A DNA stretch of 6,795 bases, from assembly GCA_030146875.1 (NCBI GenBank), contig JASLAX010000147.1, forward strand, positions 1 through 6,795, read 5' to 3'. Below the pieces are notes generated by a model. That model was not told the origin of the DNA and did not search any database. It was given only the letters and a program-made list of their open reading frames with translations. This stretch comes from Longimicrobiaceae bacterium (GTDB taxonomy: Bacteria > Gemmatimonadota > Gemmatimonadetes > Longimicrobiales > Longimicrobiaceae). Of the stretch, positions 1 through 5,232 are shown piece after piece. Both the position numbers and the translations under genes were made by a program. Each line of letters begins with the position of its first letter. Positions within the stretch are counted from its first letter, which is position 1.

Positions 1-193
1 GAGCACCTGAAGGGCCCTCAGGACGCCTCCCAGCACGTCCGAGCCTCGAATGCGCTGACGAAGCGATGCACGGGCGAACACCCCCCGCTGCGGCCTGCCC
101 TGCCTTGGAAGAGCGCTCGCTCGAGTTTTCGGACGGTCTCGTGCGTCAGGGATGCTTTCTCACGACGATGACCCTGGGCCGAGAGGGATCGGA

Positions 194-1441
194 TCAGCGG
201 TTCGGCAGTGAGACTTTCTGGAGTTCCTGCCAGTCGATCCGCCCGGCGTCGATAGGCGTGTCGGTACCGTAATACCGCGTCGGGTTCCGGTTGTCGCGGT
301 AGACGTGGTTGGAGCCGTCCCGTAGCTTCACCCGCTCCCCGGTCGTCGGGTCGACGTAGTTGGCCTCGCCCCGGATGCCGTCGATCCGAGTCTCCTGCTG
401 CCGGTCCATCGAGCCCATGCGGTTGTCGAACGCCGCCTTGTCCCGGTCCATCGCCGCCATGCGGTCGTTGTGCCGGGCAGTGTTGGCGACGCCCTGTTGC
501 TGGATGTCATTCATCCGGGCGTTGTGCCCCCGGGTCATCGCAGCGGTGTTGGCGTCGATCTGCCCCATCGTCGCCTCGTGCTGCTGGCGACTCAACTCGC
601 TGTTCGCCTGGGCACCGCGCGTCTGGGCGGCCTGATTCTGTTCCATCCACGTCGGGTTCATCACAATGGATTCCTGGGCGACCACCGTGTGGCCGTGGGC
701 GGTGTCCAGGTCGTCGGCCGTCTGCGTGATAGACGGGATCACCATCCAAGTGGTGTAAGTGTCGTTGCCGATCTGCTGCACATTCCGGGTGATGCGGCAC
801 TCCACCCGGGCCCGGTTGCCGTTGGGCAGGATGCCGTCGACCGACCCGCGCGACTCCATCTGTCCGTTCGCGTTCCGCCGCTGCGGCGCGTCCATCTCGT
901 TGCCGACGTTGCGCAGCTGAAACCCGTTCTGCGCCAGGAACGGCAGCAACACCTGCCGGATGTACGTCACGGGCGGCATCGGCGGCAGTTCGTCCGGAAG
1001 CCGGGAGATCGGCAGCCCCATCGACTGTTCCATGCCCCGGGTCTGCCGGATCGTCGGGCCGTCCGCGTGGTTGTAGGTGCGCGACGGCAGGTACTCGATC
1101 TGGGTGCGACCGTCGGGCGCGCGCAGGTCGAGGTAGATCTGATTCTGCGGCATCGCCCCCACCCAGCGTCGGGTGAACGTCTGCTTCGCCTGCCAGCTGC
1201 GCGGCACCTTCATCGCGAAGGCGACCAGGTTGCCCCGTTCAGGGTCGAGCACGCCCAGGAGGCGGTACCCGCCCTCGGCCGGGGATTCGGCGGATGCGTT
1301 CATCGCCTGAGGGTCCGAAGATGGGCTGGACGTCCCGTCGCGACCGGTGGAATCGGCGGCGCGGGTACCGGGTTCGGGCCGACCGCGGCAGGCACCCAGG
1401 CCCAGCGCGACGACCAGCAGCGACGGCAGGAAAGAACGCAT
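194..1441 (-). CDS. Predicted lipoprotein with Gln/Met/Arg-rich coiled-coil region (cassette gene)
   Basis: A 415-aa protein of unknown function, probably anchored in a membrane as a lipoprotein. From the chosen ATG the N-terminus is a short basic end, a hydrophobic stretch, and a lipobox LGAC with the acylated Cys at about residue 18. A Ser/Gly/Pro/Asp-rich linker reaches about residue 50. A globular region follows (about 55-264). Residues 265-357 are rich in Gln, Asn, Met, Arg and Asp with loosely repeated HNxRM / RMxxMDR units, likely a coiled coil. The end (358-415) carries the motif VDPTTGERVKLRDGSNHVYR and then DWQEL, which resembles the C-termini of other uncharacterised secreted proteins I have seen. 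It follows a degenerate attC, so it sits as the last visible cassette. This start gives a clean signal peptide but lacks a clear Shine-Dalgarno; a strong one serves an in-frame ATG 75 nt upstream (1516), which would add 25 residues. The stop lies just beyond a GCCGAAC-like core (206-200). Confidence 0.82.
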   Translation of the reverse strand: MRSFLPSLLVVALGLGACRGRPEPGTRAADSTGRDGTSSPSSDPQAMNASAESPAEGGYRLLGVLDPERGNLVAFAMKVPRSWQAKQTFTRRWVGAMPQNQIYLDLRAPDGRTQIEYLPSRTYNHADGPTIRQTRGMEQSMGLPISRLPDELPPMPPVTYIRQVLLPFLAQNGFQLRNVGNEMDAPQRRNANGQMESRGSVDGILPNGNRARVECRITRNVQQIGNDTYTTWMVIPSITQTADDLDTAHGHTVVAQESIVMNPTWMEQNQAAQTRGAQANSELSRQQHEATMGQIDANTAAMTRGHNARMNDIQQQGVANTARHNDRMAAMDRDKAAFDNRMGSMDRQQETRIDGIRGEANYVDPTTGERVKLRDGSNHVYRDNRNPTRYYGTDTPIDAGRIDWQELQKVSLPNR

Positions 1442-1524
1442 GGTCTTGAACGAATAGGAGTGTGAGAAACAACGACGCGGACAAGATACATCTACCGGAG
1501 CTGTGCACCTAACCATTTCGCAAT

Positions 1525-1530
1525 CCTCCT
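1525..1530 (-). promoter_or_regulatory. Strong ribosome binding site before in-frame ATG at 1516
   Basis: The minus strand reads AGGAGG, 8 nt before an ATG at 1516-1514. That ATG is in frame with the lipoprotein gene whose signal-peptide start is at 1441. Either the protein is made with a 25-residue N-terminal extension, or this site drives a leader that feeds ribosomes to the downstream ATG, which has no clear site of its own. The ATG is immediately followed by GTTAGGT, which matches the integron core GTTRRRY. Confidence 0.5.
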
Positions 1531-1589
1531 GTTCGTACCATGCTTTCTTTAAGTCCAGGATTCGGAACGAATAAATCCGAAGTGTAGCC

Positions 1590-1690
1590 GCCGAACGCCT
1601 CAAGGGTCAGGGGTGCGGGGCCGGCGCTCAAGATTGCCGTCCCCCCGAAAGCAGGCAAGGCCCCGCATCCCCTGCAGCCGATTGGTAGGC
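1590..1690 (-). repeat. attC recombination site 1 (degenerate ends)
   Basis: Integron attC site in the orientation of the minus-strand genes. On that strand it starts GCCTACC (expected RYYYAAC) and ends GTTCGGC (expected GTTRRRY), so both core boxes carry a substitution. The inner arms are intact and match the other two copies: CAGGGGATGCGGGGCC pairs with GGCCCCGCACCCCTG, leaving a single unpaired A in the first arm. The central part differs from the other copies, as is usual for attC loops. With altered core sites it may be a weak or dead recombination site. Confidence 0.8.
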
Positions 1691-1948
1691 CGCGCCCCAC
1701 CCTGAGTTGAGCCTACTCATCAGGCGAGTCGGGGAACGGCATCCAATACGCCTGCAATTCTCGCAGAGAGCTTCGGGATTGCGACCGATCCCGGCAGCCA
1801 AATGATTGGCTTCCGAACCGCAATTCGGGCACTTGCCCGGGTGCCTGGGGTGCCAAGGGCTGGTGCATCGGTGCAGATAATTCTTCCGTTCCATCTCCTC
1901 CTCGCTACGTACCCGATAACCGTCATCGGGGCAAACATCAGGTCTCAT
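1628..1948 (-). CDS. Small cysteine-rich protein, probable zinc ribbon, running into attC
   Basis: A 106-aa protein I cannot assign to a family. Cysteines fall at about residues 6, 28, 40, 43, 62, 65, 70 and 98. The pairs CPNC (40-43) and CENC (62-65) are spaced as in a zinc ribbon, and HRCTSPWHPRHPGKCPNCGS reads as a genuine zinc-binding segment. The ATG at 1948 is chosen because AGGA lies 7 nt upstream; a TTG two codons earlier is in frame but poorly placed. Residues 87-106 are encoded inside the attC, which is unusual because cassette genes normally stop at or before the first core box; a frameshift near the end, or a shorter ancestral stop, is possible. It is the second gene in the interval between two attC sites, after the 75-aa gene. 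A role in metal or nucleic-acid binding is inference only. Confidence 0.55.
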   Translation of the reverse strand: MRPDVCPDDGYRVRSEEEMERKNYLHRCTSPWHPRHPGKCPNCGSEANHLAAGIGRNPEALCENCRRIGCRSPTRLMSRLNSGWGAAYQSAAGDAGPCLLSGGRQS

Positions 1949-2042
1949 CAGCAAATCCTGTCGCTGTCATTCGCCTCGTAGGACTTCACGATCCCAACCT
2001 CGGAGGGCTGATTAACTCCGTTTCCGAGCGTGTACAATGCAT

Positions 2043-2270
2043 TTATGATCGGCTCCTAATCTGGCTACGCCAAAGGTCCAGCGCAGCCTCAGCGGCTTCG
2101 AGCCGTGTATTGCCCCACCCGTACGGAGCAGCTCCCGCCCGAGAGCCGACCGGAATGATGGGAGCAACCCAACCGTGTTCGGGGCTACCGGGTTGATGAG
2201 GCCCCAAGAGATGGTATCCACCGGCGAGGAGTTCGCTTGTAATGGCAGCGACCTTTGCTTCGTCATGCAT
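2043..2270 (-). CDS. Small hypothetical protein, 75 aa (cassette gene)
   Basis: I do not recognise this gene. The ATG at 2270 has a purine-rich AGGGGGGA about 7 nt upstream and lies 39 nt after the core box of the preceding attC, as expected for the first gene of a cassette. The protein starts MHDEAKVAAITSELLAGGYH, probably a short helix, continues with a Gly/Pro-rich middle containing GSPEHGWVAPII and PYGWGNTRLEA, and ends in an Ala/Leu-rich helix (EAAEAALDLW). It has no signal peptide, membrane segment or cysteine pair, so it is probably a soluble cytoplasmic protein with an alpha-beta-alpha look. The frame stays open upstream through the attC, but that part is attC sequence and not protein. 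An overlapping 84-aa frame starting 4 nt later is less convincing in composition. Confidence 0.6.
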   Translation of the reverse strand: MHDEAKVAAITSELLAGGYHLLGPHQPGSPEHGWVAPIIPVGSRAGAAPYGWGNTRLEAAEAALDLWRSQIRSRS

Positions 2271-2309
2271 GGCGTGTCCCCCCTTCTGAACGCACAGAGT
2301 TGAATAGCG

Positions 2310-2409
2310 GCCTAACGACATGAGGGTCAGGGGTGCGGGGCCGGCGCGCAGGACTTTCGTCGCGCAAAAGCATGGCCGGCCCCGCATCCCCTGCAGCCGA
2401 TGGTTAGGC
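2310..2409 (-). repeat. attC recombination site 2
   Basis: A well-formed integron attC. On the minus strand it opens with GCCTAAC and closes with GTTAGGC, perfect matches to RYYYAAC and GTTRRRY. The inner arms CAGGGGATGCGGGGCCGGC and GCCGGCCCCGCACCCCTG are complementary apart from one extra A in the first arm, the position expected for the extrahelical base that gives attC its strand polarity. The TAA of the upstream cassette gene lies within the opening GCCTAAC. Confidence 0.92.
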
Positions 2410-2976
2410 GGCATCGCGCGGAGATGCGAGCCGCTGCCAGGCTTCCGGATCGCCGGACCCGAATGACCCACCCTCGGATGCGCCGGTCGCCAGGTTGACC
2501 TCGAAGGGCATCCATCGATCCTCGACGGGGTTCCAAGCCTCCCCGCTGATGGTTTCGTTGGAGAGTCGGACTGCGTTGAAGCCATCCCAGGACAGGCGGC
2601 GGGTGTGCCACAGGATGCCGTTCGGGCCAACGCGGAGTAACGCCAGTCCCTGCACGCTCAGCACAAATCCGTCAGGCTCGCGCACGGGCCAAAACGCCTC
2701 CACCGCCTGTGCGAACTCCTCCGCGGCTCGGGATTCGGGATCCACGCACCAGAGATCTCCGTCGGCAAAAACGAGCACGCGACGCCTGTCAGGATGGGCA
2801 ACTGCCGCAGTCACTCCGCCGAGTCCACGAGCGAAATTGCCGACCCAGGCCCCGCCGCCAGAGGGAGTGAACTCCACGACAACGCCTTCGCGCCCCGAGC
2901 GTCCCCACGCGGCGGGGAAAGGGACGGCGAGTGCGCCGTAGGGCGGCAAGCCCCGGAGTAGTCGAAAACTCTTCAT
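2404..2976 (-). CDS. Hypothetical beta-rich protein, 190 aa (cassette gene)
   Basis: Function unknown. Residues 10-35 contain LPPYGALAVPFPAAWGRSGR and the middle alternates short beta-strand-like segments (VVVEF, AWVGNF, VLVFADGDLWCVDPE). The C-terminal half carries LWHTRRLSWDGF (about 122-133), SGEAWNPVEDRWMPFEVNLATG (split by me at residues 144-165) and a Gly-rich GGSFGSG. This pattern recalls a family of uncharacterised bacterial proteins sharing a SWDG...GEA.dP.d..W.PF.vdl.TG signature, with a propeller-like or beta-sandwich feel; that is from memory and untested. There is no signal peptide. The ATG lies 19 nt after the core box of the preceding attC and the stop TAA is inside the opening core box of the next one, so the gene fills its cassette exactly. 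No good Shine-Dalgarno is visible, which is common for cassette genes. Confidence 0.85.
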   Translation of the reverse strand: MKSFRLLRGLPPYGALAVPFPAAWGRSGREGVVVEFTPSGGGAWVGNFARGLGGVTAAVAHPDRRRVLVFADGDLWCVDPESRAAEEFAQAVEAFWPVREPDGFVLSVQGLALLRVGPNGILWHTRRLSWDGFNAVRLSNETISGEAWNPVEDRWMPFEVNLATGASEGGSFGSGDPEAWQRLASPRDAA

Positions 2977-2995
2977 GCACCGAACTGTGAATGCC

Positions 2996-3097
2996 GCCTA
3001 ACGACACAAGGGTCAGGGGTGCGGGGCCGCCGCGCAAGACCTTCATCGCGTCCAAAACCATGCAAGGCCCCGCATCCCCTGCAGCCGATTGTTAGGC
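2996..3097 (-). repeat. attC recombination site 3
   Basis: A well-formed integron attC with minus-strand ends GCCTAAC and GTTAGGC. The inner arms CAGGGGATGCGGGGCC and GGCCCCGCACCCCTG pair over 15 bp around a single unpaired A. It shares its arms and most of its spacers with the other two sites and differs mainly in the central loop. It lies 34 nt after the stop of the nuclease gene and 19 nt before the start of the 190-aa gene. Confidence 0.92.
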
Positions 3098-3131
3098 GCT
3101 CCTCGGTCCGAACGAAACCTATAATGCAGCG

Positions 3132-4166
3132 CTAGACATCAGCGAACGGCTCCCGTACCTCCAGTAGCGGCCGGAGTATCCGGTCGCAGAATACAAGATA
3201 ACGGCGATGCGACTGCCGCAAACGACTCTCTACACCAATGATGTCGGAGCGAATCTTCTCGATCATTTGCCTTTGTCTCTCTTTGTCCGCCTTGTCCTTT
3301 GCTCCACCATCTTCGGCTTCGATGAAGGCGAGAAATCTACGGAGAGTATCCCTTACTTCTTCGGCTCGGGTGTAGTTACCACTGTTGAACTGCATGTGGA
3401 GCGCGAAGCTTACAATCGCGTGCACAAGGAAAAAACCGGGAAGTCGAACTTCATGGCAGCGCGTCTTGAACCCAGAGTATGTTACCGGATCAAGCCGCAA
3501 TTCCGCGATTGTCTCATCCGGAGAATCGGGCTTACGATAGCGAGGCTGTAGAACCAGCTCGAACGCATCTACGAGGAAGTCTCGGCGTTCTTCCGGGGTA
3601 AGCCGATCTACGATGCCAAAGAAGGTGTCTAAGGAAACCAGAAGCGGCCCTCGCGTCATGAATTCCACGTGAGCTGAGTGCAAGAGGTCCATCTCCAACA
3701 GGTGGTCGGATAGCTTATACTTTGTAATCAGGTTGGCACGGCCTTCTAAACGAGCCTCAATGTCCGGTCGCTCCCAGACCACAATACGAAACCGGGGGCG
3801 GTTGTTGGCTCGATAAGCATCAAGATGCTGTTTCGCTGCGTTCGAAAGAAACCCCGAGATGAGAAAATATAAAGCGTCGGGACGCTCGGCTTCTGCCCAA
3901 GCGAGCGCCCCTGAAAGTGCCTTGGCCGGTACTCCCTTCAGGTAGTGCTTGCACTCAACAAAGCAATGCTCGACAAGATCCTGTCCGGACGGAGTTGCGT
4001 AGCTGAACTCGCACTCGATGTCACGGCCTTGGTCGGCCGGGCTTGCATCGAGCGATGTCCCGCGCCTCCACTGCAATCGCTTTGCTCCGAGTTCTCGGAG
4101 CAGGTCATAGCAGAGTGCCTCAAAATCCGTTGGGCCAAGTCGATCCCATTTGAGGCTCGACCTCAT
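3132..4166 (-). CDS. Predicted Mrr-like PD-(D/E)XK restriction endonuclease (cassette gene)
   Basis: A 344-aa protein likely to cleave DNA. The N-terminal 140 residues look like an Mrr-type nuclease domain: an opening helix with DFEALCYDLL (14-23, Glu16 possibly catalytic), then GRDIE (47-51) giving the acidic Asp49, then FVECKHY (69-75) giving the Glu71-x-Lys73 pair. The following strand and helix ALYFLISGF and KQHLDAY, then IVVWERPDIEARL, also fit this fold. Residues about 145-344 are not recognised; 285-325 are strongly charged and may form a coiled coil. The ATG at 4166 is chosen because GGAG lies 6 nt upstream. An upstream ATG (4178) and a GTG (4205) are in frame, and the longest form is 357 aa. 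It follows a GTTAGGC core box and precedes an attC, so it is the first visible cassette. No methylase is adjacent, and the gene is less GC-rich than the flanking chromosome, which suggests transfer. Restriction of modified or foreign DNA is the likely role. Confidence 0.82.
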   Translation of the reverse strand: MRSSLKWDRLGPTDFEALCYDLLRELGAKRLQWRRGTSLDASPADQGRDIECEFSYATPSGQDLVEHCFVECKHYLKGVPAKALSGALAWAEAERPDALYFLISGFLSNAAKQHLDAYRANNRPRFRIVVWERPDIEARLEGRANLITKYKLSDHLLEMDLLHSAHVEFMTRGPLLVSLDTFFGIVDRLTPEERRDFLVDAFELVLQPRYRKPDSPDETIAELRLDPVTYSGFKTRCHEVRLPGFFLVHAIVSFALHMQFNSGNYTRAEEVRDTLRRFLAFIEAEDGGAKDKADKERQRQMIEKIRSDIIGVESRLRQSHRRYLVFCDRILRPLLEVREPFADV

Positions 4167-4218
4167 GCTCGTCTCCATGGAAGTTGGGATTTGCTTGCTC
4201 GGCACGGGCGCCCGTAGC

Positions 4219-4225
4219 GCCTAAC
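4219..4225 (-). other. Lone integron core site at the array's upstream end
   Basis: The minus strand reads GTTAGGC, identical to the closing core box of the two clean attC sites, placed 53 nt before the nuclease start. A cassette inserted by an integrase would begin here. No attC arms lie to its right, so this is either an attI-like site, a secondary insertion site or the stump of a deleted attC. Confidence 0.6.
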
Positions 4226-4702
4226 ATGATAGTAGGCTGCACCCCGCAGCCTATCCCGCGGATACGTCGCGCGGCTCGCGCAGTGTAGCGCTCTTGCGAT
4301 CCGCGCGTGCAACCGTGGCTTACGCGACCGCCACCCATCCCCGCCGCAGCATAGTACGCAACCACACCGCGTCTATCAAGACAGATCCTGAAGCCCGTCC
4401 GCGTCTCGCCCCTCTCTCCCGCTCGCGCCCGCCGAGGTCGTAGAAGCCCTCGCCCGCACTGCGCTCCACTCCCGCGGCGTCCATGCGCGGCGCTTCCAGG
4501 AGGCGACGGGCCAGGAGGGGGCGGGTCTGCGGGACGGGCGGGATCGCAACGGGTGGAGGGGCGGGGCGGCGCACGGATCGCCCACCCGGCGGGCGGCGGC
4601 GGCCCAGGGGGCGAACGCGAGAGGTACGCGAAGGAGGGAGGACCCGTAGATTGCCGTCGACGCGTTTCGCAGCGGGATCACCGACGACGGGGAGCCAGAT
4701 CC
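4226..4702. other. Non-coding interval between cassette array and mscL
   Basis: I find no convincing gene here. The open frames on both strands are Arg/Gly/Pro-rich shadows of GC-rich DNA. There is no integrase gene, although one would normally be expected upstream of the first cassette. Next to the array lies a perfect 8-bp hairpin (4233-4253). The right part is strongly GC- and purine-skewed and leads into the ribosome binding site of mscL (GGGGAG, 8 nt before the ATG). The promoter of mscL must lie here but I cannot place it. Confidence 0.6.
4233..4253. repeat. Perfect hairpin beside the array boundary
   Basis: TAGGCTGC and GCAGCCTA are perfect complements around the 5-nt loop ACCCC. There is no T-run, so it is not a classic terminator. 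The 5-mer TAGGC also pairs with GCCTA of the neighbouring core box (4219-4223). On the minus strand it reads GGCTGCGGGGTGCAGCC, loosely like the GGCTGCAGGGGATGCGGGGCC start of the attC arms, so it could be the remains of a shrunken attC. Confidence 0.55.
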
Positions 4703-5143
4703 ATGATGAAGGAGTTCCGGGAGTTCATCGCGCGGGGGAACGTGATCGAGCTGGCGGTGGGCGTGGTGATCGGGGCGGCGTTCGGGCGCGTGGTGGAGTC
4801 GCTGGTGAAGGACGTGGTGATGCCGCCCATCGGTGCCGTGACGGGGAAGGTGGACTTCTCCGAGAAGTACCTCAACCTGTCGGGCACGCCCTATCCCACC
4901 CGCGCCGCGGCCGAGGCGGCGGGCGCGGCGACGATCAACTACGGCGTGTTCATCAACACCGTCATCCAGTTCCTGATCGTGGCCTTCGTCATCTTCCTGG
5001 TCGTCCGCTCGTACAACCGCCTCCGCCGCCGGCACGAGTCCGAGCCCGTGGCGCCGACGGACAGGGAGTGCCCGTTCTGCCTCTTCAAGATCCCCGTCGC
5101 GGCCATTCGCTGCGCCCACTGCACGTCGGAGCTCGCGGCGTAG
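4703..5143 (+). CDS. mscL: Large-conductance mechanosensitive channel MscL with C-terminal zinc ribbon
   Basis: A 146-aa homolog of MscL, the homopentameric inner-membrane channel that opens under membrane tension to release solutes in hypo-osmotic shock. The N-terminal amphipathic KEFREFIARGNV (3-14) is followed by TM1 with LAVGVVIGAAFG (17-28) and the family's conserved RGNV and pore glycines. A periplasmic loop covers about 45-78, and TM2 is about 79-102 (GVFINTVIQFLIVAFVIFLV), ending in a basic RSYNRLRRR. The cytoplasmic tail differs from the E. coli type: CPFC (123-126) and CAHC (137-140) form a probable zinc ribbon. The first of two adjacent ATGs gives the usual M-x-KEF start, with GGGGAG 8 nt upstream. 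It is a single gene, convergent with the lipoprotein operon to its right. Family assignment is very secure; a metal-binding tail is inferred from the cysteine spacing. Confidence 0.96.
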   Translation: MMKEFREFIARGNVIELAVGVVIGAAFGRVVESLVKDVVMPPIGAVTGKVDFSEKYLNLSGTPYPTRAAAEAAGAATINYGVFINTVIQFLIVAFVIFLVVRSYNRLRRRHESEPVAPTDRECPFCLFKIPVAAIRCAHCTSELAA

Positions 5144-5167
5144 CCCGCGTGATCGGCGGCGGCGCGA

Positions 5168-5232
5168 GGCGGGCAGACGACGGAGGGGGAGCGCGCCAGC
5201 GCGTCCTCCCTCGTTCCGTCGTCCGACCCGCC
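5168..5232. terminator. Large hairpin between convergent genes, probable bidirectional terminator
   Basis: Nested complementary segments flank a short centre: GGCGGG (5168-5173) with CCCGCC (5227-5232), GACGACGGA (5176-5184) with TCCGTCGTC (5215-5223), and GGGGG (5185-5189) with CCTCCC (5205-5210). The inner CGCG pair closes on a CCAG loop. It begins 24 nt after the mscL stop and reaches the last base of the lipoprotein stop codon, so it can serve both strands. No T-run follows on either side. Confidence 0.65.

Noticed and set aside
470..1465. Long plus-strand open frame opposite the lipoprotein gene
   Set aside because: It is rich in Arg, His, Val and Pro without domain features, and the minus-strand frame has a clear signal peptide and conserved-looking end; this is a GC-rich shadow.
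1561..1581. Hairpin TTCGGA / TCCGAA with a 9-nt loop
   Set aside because: Short and isolated, without a T-run or a clear gene to regulate.
2271..2630. N-terminal extension of the 75-aa gene through attC 2
   Set aside because: The extra residues are translated attC and the end of the neighbouring gene; the ATG at 2270 has its own ribosome site.
1590..3097. Repeats read as a CRISPR array or insertion-sequence ends
   Set aside because: Copies are about 100 bp, 590-620 bp apart, each internally palindromic and with genes between; there is no transposase and no short regular spacer.
3207..3551. Plus-strand open frame opposite the nuclease gene
   Set aside because: No motif or ribosome site, and fully inside the antisense of a gene with nuclease motifs.
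4282..4312. Possible promoter for the array on the minus strand (TTGCAC, 19 nt, TACACT)
   Set aside because: Both boxes match the consensus poorly and the spacing is long; too weak to list although the position would suit a cassette promoter.
4320..4574. 84-aa minus-strand frame in the interval before mscL
   Set aside because: Arg/Ala/Pro-rich, no ribosome site, no family resemblance; likely chance in GC-rich DNA.
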